A stretch of 50,361 nt of DNA from assembly GCA_017302135.1 (NCBI GenBank), contig JAFLDZ010000026.1, positions 1 through 50,361 of the forward strand, given 5' to 3'. Of this stretch, positions 23,593 to 31,381 are shown in pieces. The stretch's first letter is position 1; every line of letters starts with the position of its first letter. Source of the stretch: Lysobacterales bacterium (GTDB taxonomy: Bacteria > Pseudomonadota > Gammaproteobacteria > Xanthomonadales > Xanthomonadaceae). Both the position numbers and the translations under genes were made by a program. The notes below the pieces were generated by a model. That model was not told the origin of the DNA. It did not search any database and saw only the letters and a program-made list of their open reading frames with translations.

Positions 23593-24221
23593 GTCCCGCT
23601 GCGCCCGATCGTCCACGCATCGCGCTGCTCACCGGGCGCAGCGATCCGCAACGCTGGGCGCTGTCGCCGACGCAGCACGCGATGCTGGACCAACTCGCAA
23701 GGCGTGCCGAAGGCATCGCGTTCGATCCGCACAATTTTCCGTGGCCTGCCCACTCCGCGCCGTGGCGCCACGTGCCGCTGCTGCGCGCGAGTCTCGCCAA
23801 TGGTCGCCAGTATCTGGCCGCACGTCGCGGAACGTTTCACGGATTGACGTCGGTACAGGCCGACCACGCACGCGGGCGATTGCTGGCCGCACCGCGCACG
23901 CTGCTGCTGGTCGGCAGCTGTGGCCTTGCATTGCTGGATGCGCTGATCGCGCCCTTCGACCACGCACAGCGCGCGCGCCTGCGCGTGGTCGCCTACGGTG
24001 CGGTCGGACTGCGTTGGCCGCAGCGCGATGGCATGCCGCTGCATGGCGTGCAACTGCGCGGCGATCGCGACCGCATCGCAGCGTGGCTGGGCCCTCGCAA
24101 TGGTCCGCGTCCACGGATGATCGCGGCGGGTCACATGGATTATCTCGATCATCCGCCGGCGCGCGACGCGGTGTTCGCCGCCGCGTGCGAACAGCTCGAC
24201 TGGCTGCGACACGGCGCATGA
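23589..24221 (+). CDS. Unrecognised protein within glycosyltransferase operon
   Basis: A 210-residue protein starting with a GTG that overlaps the previous stop. I do not recognise the family. RPRIALLTGRSDPQRWALSP opens a Rossmann-like region. LLLVGSCGLALLDALI is a beta strand-turn-helix resembling a nucleophile elbow with Cys in place of Ser, and AAGHMDYLDHPPARDAVF near the C terminus could carry a catalytic His and Asp. An alpha/beta-hydrolase-like acyltransfer or thioesterase role would fit these and the context, but this is speculation. It is soluble, without a signal peptide, and is coupled to both flanking glycosyltransferase genes. Confidence 0.7.
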   Translation: MSPAAPDRPRIALLTGRSDPQRWALSPTQHAMLDQLARRAEGIAFDPHNFPWPAHSAPWRHVPLLRASLANGRQYLAARRGTFHGLTSVQADHARGRLLAAPRTLLLVGSCGLALLDALIAPFDHAQRARLRVVAYGAVGLRWPQRDGMPLHGVQLRGDRDRIAAWLGPRNGPRPRMIAAGHMDYLDHPPARDAVFAAACEQLDWLRHGA

Positions 24222-25459
24222 CTCGACCACGAATCGAACTGCTGGCGCCGCCGTTCGCGGGCCATCTGCATCCGATCCTCGCCATCGGCCGCGCTTTGCG
24301 AGACATCTCCGATATCGAAGTCGTCAGCACCGAGCGCGCGCAGGACCGGATCCGCGCCGCAGGGTTGAACGGTATCGCCGTGGTGCCCGGAGCGGACGCA
24401 GCGCTGCGCGCGATCGTCGATCCGCCGCATGCGGTCGGCGCGCATCCGCTGCGTCTGCACGCCCAGTTCCGGCGCAGCCTCGATCTGCTCGATGCATTCG
24501 CATCCGCGCTCGATGCGCGCTATGCGCAGTCGCAACCGGATCTGCTCATCGCCGATTTCACCCTGCCCGTCGCAGGCGCTGTCGCAAAACGTCACCGCAT
24601 TCCGTGGTGGACCAGTCATCCCTCGCCATGCGTCATCGAAGCGGCGGGCGGCCCGCCCGCCTATCTCGGTGGCTGGATGCCCGGAGCGGGCGTGCTCGGC
24701 AAGCTCCGCGACGAGATCGCCGCACGTGTCGTACGCAGCTTCAAGAGCAGCGTGCACCGTCTGCATCGGTGCAGACTCGACGCGCTCGGTTTTCCGTCGT
24801 TGTATCGCGACGACGGCAGCGAAGCGGCGTATTCGGACGAATGCATTCTCGGTCTGGGTCTGCGCGAACTCGAATTCGACCGCGCATGGCCGGCCGCATT
24901 GCGCTTCATCGGCCCGATGCTGTGGAGCCCACCGGATACCGGCGCGGCACCGCCGGACAGCGACAGCCGCACGCATGTCCTCGCGACGCTCGGCACGCAT
25001 CTGGGCTTCGCTAAAAACGATCTCGCCGCACAGCTCGACAGCGTGGCGCATGCATATCCGGACATCCGCCTGCATTTCAGCGACGGCCGCCTCGATGACG
25101 GCGCGGACGCGAGGCATCGCGCGTTGCAGCGTCACGCCTGGGTCGACTATCCGTCGTGGGTGCCGCGGATGCGCGCCGTGCTGCATCACGGCGGCGCCGG
25201 CGTGATGTGGGAATGTCTGCGCGCCGGTGTTCCCGCGCTGGTACTGCCTAACGATTACGACCAGTTCGATCACGCCGCGCGACTGCAGGCCGCCGGGGTC
25301 GCTGTGCGCCTGCGCCATCCGCGCGAGATCGGTCCTGCGCTGCGGCGACTGCTCGACGGCGACCACGACTTGCGTGCCGACCGTTTCGTCGACGCGCTGC
25401 GCCCCGGCATCGCCGAGGCGCAGGTGGTCCAACTGGTGAAGACGCGACTGGGTGTCTGA
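24218..25459 (+). CDS. UGT-type glycosyltransferase (GT1 family)
   Basis: The 413-residue GT-B enzyme begins RPRIELLAPPFAGHLHPILAIGRAL, with the His of the GT1 catalytic site in GHLHP. Its C-terminal donor site is VLHHGGAGVMWECLRAGVPALVLPNDYDQFDHAARL, in which HGGAG and the DQ pair are diagnostic. It transfers a sugar from a nucleotide donor to a small hydrophobic acceptor in the cytosol, as in MGT or rhamnosyltransferase-type enzymes. It is the last gene of the six-gene operon and converges on the DUF2306 gene 3 bp away, leaving no room for a separate terminator. Donor sugar and acceptor are not predictable. Confidence 0.85.
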   Translation: MTRPRIELLAPPFAGHLHPILAIGRALRDISDIEVVSTERAQDRIRAAGLNGIAVVPGADAALRAIVDPPHAVGAHPLRLHAQFRRSLDLLDAFASALDARYAQSQPDLLIADFTLPVAGAVAKRHRIPWWTSHPSPCVIEAAGGPPAYLGGWMPGAGVLGKLRDEIAARVVRSFKSSVHRLHRCRLDALGFPSLYRDDGSEAAYSDECILGLGLRELEFDRAWPAALRFIGPMLWSPPDTGAAPPDSDSRTHVLATLGTHLGFAKNDLAAQLDSVAHAYPDIRLHFSDGRLDDGADARHRALQRHAWVDYPSWVPRMRAVLHHGGAGVMWECLRAGVPALVLPNDYDQFDHAARLQAAGVAVRLRHPREIGPALRRLLDGDHDLRADRFVDALRPGIAEAQVVQLVKTRLGV

Positions 25460-25462
25460 TCT

Positions 25463-26170
25463 TCAGCTGCGTGTGGCGACTGCCGCACCGGCATGCTGTT
25501 TAGGCATGTACTTCCGATTCAACAACAGGCCCGCAACCGTTGCGACCGCCAGTGGCGCCATCCACGCAACCAGATCGAACCCGTCCGGCGCATGCAGGCC
25601 CAGCATGTCGATCACGCGATTGATGCCGATGGACAGGAACGCGATATGCGTGGCGACGCCGCAGCCGACCATGGCGGCGATGTGCTCTTTCATCCACCAA
25701 CGCGTCATCGCGAGCGGACGCGTGCGTCGAATCAGCATCTGACCACCCGTGAGAAGGCCGATGACGCTGAAACCCATCAACAGCACTTCAGATGTCTTCC
25801 AGCCGATGGCGAACACTACGACCGAGGCTATCAGATTCAGCGCCGCCACTGCGGGATATACGCCATCGCGCATCGCTGTCTGGTCGCGTTTGCTGCGAAT
25901 CGCGCGACGACCCAGCCACATCGAGCTGGCGGTGATCACCACCAGATACGCGAGAAAGGTCGCCACACCGGAATTTCCGCGCATGCCGATGATGACCGCC
26001 ATCGGCACCGCCGTGCCGATGATGCCGAGCATCGCGATCATGTAGGTCTTGCCGACCCGTACATGCAGCGGAGAACCTTTCTTCGCCGATGCGGCGATCC
26101 AGAACGTGATCAGCGCGACCAGCCCGCTGAGACCGTGGACGAAAAGCAGAATCTGATATGCGGAATCCAT
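25463..26170 (-). CDS. DUF2306-like multi-pass membrane protein
   Basis: A 235-residue inner-membrane protein with about seven hydrophobic helices. It has the HVRVGKTYMIAMLGIIGTAVP motif after the first helix, which resembles the HRxxGRxY signature of DUF2306. No function is established. The start at 26170 (MDSAYQILLFVHG) is the only one that leaves the first helix intact. It is transcribed divergently from the two-component genes across a 159-bp region, so it is a candidate target of that system. Confidence 0.7.
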   Translation of the reverse strand: MDSAYQILLFVHGLSGLVALITFWIAASAKKGSPLHVRVGKTYMIAMLGIIGTAVPMAVIIGMRGNSGVATFLAYLVVITASSMWLGRRAIRSKRDQTAMRDGVYPAVAALNLIASVVVFAIGWKTSEVLLMGFSVIGLLTGGQMLIRRTRPLAMTRWWMKEHIAAMVGCGVATHIAFLSIGINRVIDMLGLHAPDGFDLVAWMAPLAVATVAGLLLNRKYMPKQHAGAAVATRS

Positions 26171-26329
26171 GGTATCGCTCCGTTGATGCGTGTGCGTTGA
26201 CGATGGATGCAGTCTCCGCTTCGTCAGCGATGTCCAGCACCTGCCCGTGGTCACCCGCAAGGGGTGAGAAAAGTCACCTTCTCCAGGCTTCGTCTTCCGT
26301 TGCCGTCGCATCGCTGCCATGCTGACGGC

Positions 26330-27529
26330 ATGCATCACGACGACTCCAGCCCGCCGCTTCGCCCTCTGCAATCGCACGACGGCTCGCTGCTGCAACGCAT
26401 GTTCACGCCATTGAATCTGGCCGCGTACATCACTTGGTTCGCGATCTGCATCGCCGTCCTGGACCCTGCGAAACTGCGCGTCGGCGATCAACGCGAATTT
26501 GCCGGTGTGGCCGCGCTGATCGCGATGATCGCCTTGTTCGTGATATCGGCTTCGCGCCGATCGCCGGATGGCGCGCACTCGTCGCTCTGGAACATCATGG
26601 CGCAGGGACTGCTGGTGGTCGTGGCCGAATGGCTGTTGCTCGGCGGCCAGACTGCGGTGCTGCTGATCATCGTCGCCGGGCAGATCGTATTGCTGCTGTC
26701 GCCGCGCATGTCCGCCCTGTTCATGCTCGCGCTCAACGCAGGGATCGCGGCGCTTTGGGTGTCGCGCGGCAACCCGGTCGGCGCCGTATTGCTGTCGATG
26801 CTGCCGGTGCTGGGCTTCCAGGCGTTCGCCGCGCTCACCGGCCACTACGCCAGCACCCGGGAAAGTGCCCGCGAACATCTGGCGCAGGTCAATGCGGAAC
26901 TGCTGGCCACCCGACGTCTGCTGGAAGAGTCCGCACGCGCAGGCGAACGTCTGAAGCTCTCGCGCGAGCTGCACGATGTCGCGGGTCACACGCTGACCGC
27001 GCTCAAACTCAATCTCGCCAGAATCACCCGCGATCCCACGCTCGCAGGGCGCGAGGAGCTGAAGATTTCCTCGGCGCTGGCCGATGAGCTGCTGGGCCAG
27101 ATCCGCCAAGTCGTCTCGACCCTGCGCGCGCACGACGGCCTCGATCTGCGCGCGGCGCTGGAAGCCTTGGCCCACCCGATGCCAGGCGTGCGCATCGCCA
27201 TCGTTATCCAGGATCAACTGCGCGTGGACGACATCGAACAGGCCGAAGTGCTGCTGCGCTGCGCGCAGGAAGCCATCACCAATGCCCTGCGCCACGGCCG
27301 CGCCAGCGAGATCCGCCTCGGGCTGCACCGGACCGATGATGGGTTCGCGCTCACGGTGGAGAACGACGGCACCGCACCTGCGCGGATCGAATACGGCAAC
27401 GGCCTGACCGGGATGCGCGAACGCCTCGACGCGGTCGGCGGCACTCTCGAAATCACCTCGACCCCACCGCGCGGCCTGCGGTTGCTCGCACGGATTCCTC
27501 ACGGATCGCCACCGGAACGCACCCCATGA
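26330..27529 (+). CDS. NarL-type sensor histidine kinase
   Basis: The 399-residue kinase has five or six N-terminal membrane helices and almost no periplasmic domain, so it probably senses a signal within or at the membrane. A short coiled coil leads to the HisKA_3 box LSRELHDVAGHTLTALKL and a HATPase with the N box (CAQEAITNALRHGRA) and the G box (YGNGLTGMRERLDAVGG). This is the DesK/LiaS-like class. It pairs with the response regulator gene that overlaps it by 4 nt. Confidence 0.9.
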   Translation: MHHDDSSPPLRPLQSHDGSLLQRMFTPLNLAAYITWFAICIAVLDPAKLRVGDQREFAGVAALIAMIALFVISASRRSPDGAHSSLWNIMAQGLLVVVAEWLLLGGQTAVLLIIVAGQIVLLLSPRMSALFMLALNAGIAALWVSRGNPVGAVLLSMLPVLGFQAFAALTGHYASTRESAREHLAQVNAELLATRRLLEESARAGERLKLSRELHDVAGHTLTALKLNLARITRDPTLAGREELKISSALADELLGQIRQVVSTLRAHDGLDLRAALEALAHPMPGVRIAIVIQDQLRVDDIEQAEVLLRCAQEAITNALRHGRASEIRLGLHRTDDGFALTVENDGTAPARIEYGNGLTGMRERLDAVGGTLEITSTPPRGLRLLARIPHGSPPERTP

Positions 27530-28167
27530 CGGCACCGCACACGGTCCGCATCGCACTGTGCGACGACCAGGCGCTGGTCCTGCGCGGTCTGTCCAGTCTG
27601 TTGGCGGATCTCGGCGTGGATATCGCACTGGAGGCCACCGACGCCGAACAGTTGCTGGCGGCCATCCTGCAGCGGCCGGTGGATCTGATCGTCAGCGATA
27701 TCCGTATGCCGGGGCTGGGTGGGTTGGGCCTGCTTCGCGAACTGCGCGCTCGCGGCGACGCCACCCCTGTCATCCTGCTGACCACCTTCGACGACCCGAC
27801 GTTGATGATGCAGGCGGTGGAGGCCGGCGCGCAGGGCTTCCTGCTCAAGGATGCGTCGCCCGAAGAACTGAAAACCGCCATCCTGCGGGTCGCCGCAGGC
27901 GAAACACTGTTGCAGCCGGTGAGTCTGGGGCCGGTTCGCGCCGCATGGGCCGACCCCGCGTCCGCAGCCCCCAACCTGAGGCTGACCGAACGCGAGCGCT
28001 CGATCCTCCGTCTGGTCGCCGGTGGCTACTCCAACAAGGAGATCGGCCGCAGCCTGCGCCTCTCCGAAGGCACCGTGAAAAACTACATGTCCGAGCTGCT
28101 GGTGAAGCTGGAGTGCCGCGACCGCACCCATGCAGTGCTCAAGGCGATCACCCAGCGCCTGCTGTGA
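27526..28167 (+). CDS. NarL/LuxR-family response regulator
   Basis: A 213-residue regulator with a receiver domain (acidic pair in CDDQ, phospho-acceptor Asp in DLIVSDIRMPG, Lys in LLKDAS) and a LuxR-type helix-turn-helix (LTERERSILRLVAGGYSNKEIGRSLRLSEG). Coupled to the kinase gene by ATGA. A GC-rich hairpin without T-run (CCGGCC / GGCCGG, 28177-28195) follows the stop codon. Likely targets include the divergent DUF2306 gene, by position only. Confidence 0.92.
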   Translation: MTAPHTVRIALCDDQALVLRGLSSLLADLGVDIALEATDAEQLLAAILQRPVDLIVSDIRMPGLGGLGLLRELRARGDATPVILLTTFDDPTLMMQAVEAGAQGFLLKDASPEELKTAILRVAAGETLLQPVSLGPVRAAWADPASAAPNLRLTERERSILRLVAGGYSNKEIGRSLRLSEGTVKNYMSELLVKLECRDRTHAVLKAITQRLL

Positions 28168-28204
28168 TCGGCCATACCGGCCCCCGCTTGGCCGGAAGTC
28201 GCAT

Positions 28205-28233
28205 TTGCGGCAGTGCAACATGAGTCGCATAAT
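28205..28233 (+). promoter_or_regulatory. Predicted sigma-70 promoter for thiolase gene
   Basis: TTGCGG (28205-28210) and CATAAT (28228-28233) are separated by exactly 17 bp and lie 83 bp before the start codon. The match is good for a GC-rich genome. No operator is evident. Confidence 0.5.
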
Positions 28234-28316
28234 CGGCTGGTTCCGGTAGACGGCCCCGCCGCCGCCGGCCCTGCCAACGACTGCGCACGGGGTGCGCGAC
28301 CGCCATGGAGTCCAGC

Positions 28317-29492
28317 ATGTCCGACATCGTCATCGTCGGTGCCAAGCGCACCGCTATCGGTTCCTTCCTCGGCCAATTCACCGGCGTACCCACCCCCACC
28401 CTCGGTGCGGCCGCCATCGCCGGCGCGCTGGAACAGGCCGGCATCGCTCCGGACCAGGTCGACGAAGTCATCATGGGCTGCGTACTGCCGGCCGGTCTCG
28501 GTCAGGCACCCGCACGCCAGGCCTCGCTCGCGGCCAAGATTCCGACCTCCGCCGGCTGCACTACCATCAACAAGGTCTGCGGGTCGGGCATGAAAGCGAT
28601 CATGTTCGCGCACGACCTGATCAAGGCCGGCTCGGCGAACGTCGTTGTCGCTGGCGGCATGGAATCGATGACCAACGCCCCGCACCTGTTGACCGGCTCG
28701 CGTACCGGTATCCGCTACGGCAGCGGCGAGCTGCTCGATCACATGGCTTGGGACGGTCTGACCAACCCCTACGACAAGCAGGCCATGGGCGTCTTCGGCG
28801 ACGCCACCTGCGCCACCTACGGCTTCGACCGGTCCGCCGTCGACGCGTTTTCCGCCGAAAGCGTCACCCGGGCTCAGAAGGCCATCGCCGAGGGTGCGTT
28901 CAAGGGCGAGATCGTTCCGGTGACAGTGGTTACACGCAAGGGCGAAGTAGTCGTCGACGGCGACGAAGAGCCCGGCAAGATCGATCCGTCGAAGATCCCG
29001 ACCCTGCGCGCCGCGTTCGGCAAGGACGGCGTATTGACCGCCGCCTCATCGTCGAAAATTTCCGATGGCGCCGCCGCCACGGTGTTGATGTCGTCCGATG
29101 AAGCCGCGCGTCGCGGACTGCAGCCGCTGGCGAAAATCGTCGCCCACGCGACACACGCGCAGGCACCGGAACTGTTCACTACCGCACCGGTCGCGGCAAT
29201 CGAAAACGTACTGAAAAAAGCGGGCTGGAGCGTTGCGGACGTCGACCTGTTCGAAGTCAACGAAGCCTTCGCATGCGTTGCGATGGCGCCGATGAAAGAC
29301 CTCGGTATCCCACACGGGAAATTGAACATCCGCGGCGGCGCATGCGCGCTCGGTCATCCGATCGGTGCCAGCGGTGCGCGCCTTGTCGTGACCCTGATTG
29401 CGGCACTGCAGGCAACCGGCGGTAAGCGCGGCGTGGCCTCGCTTTGCATCGGCGGCGGCGAGGCGACCGCCGTGGCGGTGGAACTCCCATAA
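28317..29492 (+). CDS. Acetyl-CoA acetyltransferase (thiolase)
   Basis: The 391-residue thiolase has Cys88 in TTINKVCGSGMKAI, the NEAFA loop with Asn, and the C-terminal CALGHPIGASGARLV carrying the His and second Cys. It condenses or cleaves acetoacetyl-CoA, closing leucine and ketone-body catabolism: acetoacetate from HMG-CoA lyase becomes two acetyl-CoA. ATG 28317 has GGAG six bases upstream; the ATG at 28305 has none. Distinction from a broader 3-ketoacyl-CoA thiolase rests on length and overall similarity and is not absolute. Confidence 0.9.
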   Translation: MSDIVIVGAKRTAIGSFLGQFTGVPTPTLGAAAIAGALEQAGIAPDQVDEVIMGCVLPAGLGQAPARQASLAAKIPTSAGCTTINKVCGSGMKAIMFAHDLIKAGSANVVVAGGMESMTNAPHLLTGSRTGIRYGSGELLDHMAWDGLTNPYDKQAMGVFGDATCATYGFDRSAVDAFSAESVTRAQKAIAEGAFKGEIVPVTVVTRKGEVVVDGDEEPGKIDPSKIPTLRAAFGKDGVLTAASSSKISDGAAATVLMSSDEAARRGLQPLAKIVAHATHAQAPELFTTAPVAAIENVLKKAGWSVADVDLFEVNEAFACVAMAPMKDLGIPHGKLNIRGGACALGHPIGASGARLVVTLIAALQATGGKRGVASLCIGGGEATAVAVELP

Positions 29493-29534
29493 GACGGTCA
29501 AACGCAGAAAAGGAAAAAAACCGGACACACCCGC

Positions 29535-29562
29535 TTGACAGCCGCTACCGGCTTGTCATGAT
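29535..29562 (+). promoter_or_regulatory. Predicted promoter for first alanine-rich lipoprotein
   Basis: A consensus -35 box TTGACA (29535-29540) is followed after 16 bp by CATGAT (29557-29562). The start codon is 64 bp downstream, with GAGG at 29615 as ribosome-binding site. Confidence 0.5.
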
Positions 29563-29626
29563 GTGGCCGTACGCACTGGACACCGCGTTCACACCCGCCA
29601 CCCGCTACATAGACGAGGACTTCGCC

Positions 29627-29986
29627 ATGACCCTGAACAAGGCTCTGATCGCCCTGGCCCTGGGCTTCGCCCTGACCGCTTGCTCCAACAAGGAACAAGC
29701 CGAAAATTCCGCTGCCGAAGCCGCTGAAGCTTCCACCGAAGCTGCTGGCGCCGCCACCGAAGCCGCTGCTGCTGGCGACACCGCCGCTGCCGACGCCGCC
29801 AAGGCCGCCGCCGAATCCGCTGCCGCCGCTGCCGATGCTGCAGCCACTGGCGCCGCTGATGCCGCCGCTGCGGGCACCACCGAAGCAGCCGACGCTGCTG
29901 CCGATGCCGCCGAAAAGGCCGCCGACGCCGCCGAGTCTGCAGCCGACGCTGCCGGCCAGGCTGCCGACGCCGCAAAGACCAACTGA
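29627..29986 (+). CDS. Alanine-rich small lipoprotein, copy 1
   Basis: A 119-residue protein with a lipoprotein signal peptide (NKALIALALGFALTAC, lipobox LTAC). The mature chain is almost only Ala, Asp, Glu, Thr, Gly and Lys, built from loose DAAxAA and EAAxAA heptad-like units. It should form one long acidic alpha helix or coiled coil anchored to the membrane by lipid. Two paralogues follow. The family is not one I can name; the architecture is reminiscent of Lpp-like or stress-related lipoproteins. It has its own promoter candidate and terminator. Confidence 0.8.
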   Translation: MTLNKALIALALGFALTACSNKEQAENSAAEAAEASTEAAGAATEAAAAGDTAAADAAKAAAESAAAAADAAATGAADAAAAGTTEAADAAADAAEKAADAAESAADAAGQAADAAKTN

Positions 29987-30030
29987 TTCAGCGAAGCTTC
30001 ACATCGCTGGATTGGTTGCTACAATGAGGA

Positions 30031-30055
30031 AGCCGCAAACCCTTCGCGGCTTTTT
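30031..30055 (+). terminator. Rho-independent terminator
   Basis: GCCGC (30032-30036) and GCGGC (30046-30050) form a stem followed by TTTTT, 45 bp after the first lipoprotein gene. Confidence 0.75.
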
Positions 30056-30180
30056 CATGGTGCTGGCAAGCACCAAGTAAGTCAGTGAACGAACACAAGC
30101 CGGCGAATGCCGGACTGCCCCGCGCACTGGCGTTGCCTGACCCCTTTAGTTCCTTTCAGACAACTCCTTTGGAGAAAAGC

Positions 30181-30537
30181 ATGAATACGAAGCTTTACGT
30201 CCTCCTCGCCGCTGGCGTCCTCGCTCTGTCGGCTTGCAACAAGGCCGAAGAAACCGCTGACGCGACCGCCGAAGCCGCTACCGAAGCCGCCGACGCCAGT
30301 GCCGACGCTGCTACCGCTGCTGGCGATGCCGCTGCCGACGCCGCCACCGCTGCCGGCGACGCCGCCGCTGCCGCTGGTGACGCCGCCGCTGCTGCTGGCG
30401 ACGCTGCCGCTGCCGGTGCTACCGATGCCGCTGCCGGCGCCGCCGACGCTGCTGCCGCTGGTGCCGCCGACGCTGCTGCGGCTGCCGGTGAAGTGGCCGA
30501 CAAGGCCGCTGCCGCTGCCGAAGAAGTCAAGAAGTAA
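30181..30537 (+). CDS. Alanine-rich small lipoprotein, copy 2
   Basis: A 118-residue paralogue of the preceding gene product: signal peptide MNTKLYVLLAAGVLALSAC (lipobox LSAC), then a nearly pure Ala/Asp/Gly chain with direct repeats of AAGDAAA, ending EVADKAAAAAEEVKK. More than half of its residues are alanine. The DNA is accordingly a degenerate GCC/GCT/GAC repeat. The strong ribosome-binding site GGAGAAAAGC precedes ATG 30181. As with copy 1, the likely form is a long lipid-anchored helix in the periplasm. Confidence 0.8.
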   Translation: MNTKLYVLLAAGVLALSACNKAEETADATAEAATEAADASADAATAAGDAAADAATAAGDAAAAAGDAAAAAGDAAAAGATDAAAGAADAAAAGAADAAAAAGEVADKAAAAAEEVKK

Positions 30538-30562
30538 TTCTGGCTTTCAGCTGCTGAGTACC

Positions 30563-30590
30563 AGAAAGGCCCGCTTCGGCGGGCCTTTCT
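30563..30590 (+). terminator. Rho-independent terminator
   Basis: A 12-bp perfect stem (AGAAAGGCCCGC / GCGGGCCTTTCT) with a TTCG tetraloop lies 25 bp after the second lipoprotein gene. It could work in both directions. Confidence 0.85.
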
Positions 30591-30872
30591 CTTTGCATCA
30601 ATCTGTTTTTTATGACAACCGGTTTGCCTCTTGGCCTGGGAATCTCGTTCCAGGCGTGCGATTGGGACGGGCATCGTGCTGTGTGCACGACGACTCGCCT
30701 CGCATTGATTCGACGATGAAACATGGTTAGCTTGCCGGCTGGCGTTGCCTTTCTGACAACGGCAAGAATGCAGGAGGGGCTGCGCACTGGGCCGCGAAGC
30801 GAGGCGCCAGGACGTGAGCGCGAGGCCTCTTCGCCACCCTCCAACCAACCTTCCCCATCCGGAGAGCAACTC
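30591..30872. other. Non-coding spacer before third lipoprotein gene
   Basis: The gap between the second and third lipoprotein genes is 335 bp in all. After the terminator this part shows no gene that I trust. It must contain the promoter of the third copy. A short inverted segment, TGGGAATCTCGTTCCAGG near 30637-30654, is visible. GGAGAG at 30861 is the ribosome-binding site of the next gene. Confidence 0.4.
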
Positions 30873-31253
30873 ATGAACAAGACCATCTATGTCCTGCTGA
30901 CGGCAGCGATGCTGTCGATGTCCGCCTGCAAGAATGAAACCGACACCGCGAAATCCGAAGCTGCCGAAGCTTCCGCAGCGATGGATCAGGCCGGCGATGC
31001 CGCAGCAGACGCTGCCAAAGCCGCCGGCGATGCCGCCGCACAAGGCGTGGATGCTGCTGCGGCGTCCACCGGCGAAGCGATGGGTGAGGTCTCCGCCGCT
31101 GTCGAAGGCGCGGCCGACAAGGCGACCGCCGCTGCGACTGAGGCGACGGCGGATGCCGCCAATGCCACCGCCAACGCAGCCAACAAAATGGCAGACAAGG
31201 CCGATGCGATCGCCGACAAGGCCGCCGACGCTGCGGAAGAAGCCAAGAAATAA
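30873..31253 (+). CDS. Alanine-rich small lipoprotein, copy 3
   Basis: A 126-residue paralogue: signal peptide MNKTIYVLLTAAMLSMSAC (lipobox MSAC), then an Ala-rich chain with more Met, Asn, Gln and Lys than copies 1 and 2 (AANATANAANKMADKADAI), ending ADAAEEAKK. The shared start (MNxKxYVLL) and tail (EE[AV]KK) with copy 2 show direct duplication, and the richer composition suggests this copy is less decayed towards pure alanine. ATG 30873 follows GGAGAG at good distance. Confidence 0.8.
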   Translation: MNKTIYVLLTAAMLSMSACKNETDTAKSEAAEASAAMDQAGDAAADAAKAAGDAAAQGVDAAAASTGEAMGEVSAAVEGAADKATAAATEATADAANATANAANKMADKADAIADKAADAAEEAKK

Positions 31254-31282
31254 CGATTCGCTTCCATTCGCCAGGCATTGCT

Positions 31283-31310
31283 GGAAAGACCCGTCACGGC
31301 GGGTCTTTCC
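31283..31310 (+). terminator. Rho-independent terminator
   Basis: GGAAAGACCCG (31283-31293) and CGGGTCTTTCC (31300-31310) form a strong stem after the third lipoprotein gene. It resembles the terminator at 30563 in sequence, as if duplicated with the gene. Confidence 0.8.
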
Positions 31311-31381
31311 GGGTCTGGACTCAGTCCGACATCGTCGCACCGGTTATCCTTGGCGTCCTCATCGATGACCCCGACGCGCCC

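Noticed and set aside
30240..30535. CRISPR-like or satellite direct repeats
   Set aside because: The regular GCC/GCT/GAC pattern is explained by the alanine-rich lipoprotein coding sequence. There are no unique spacers.
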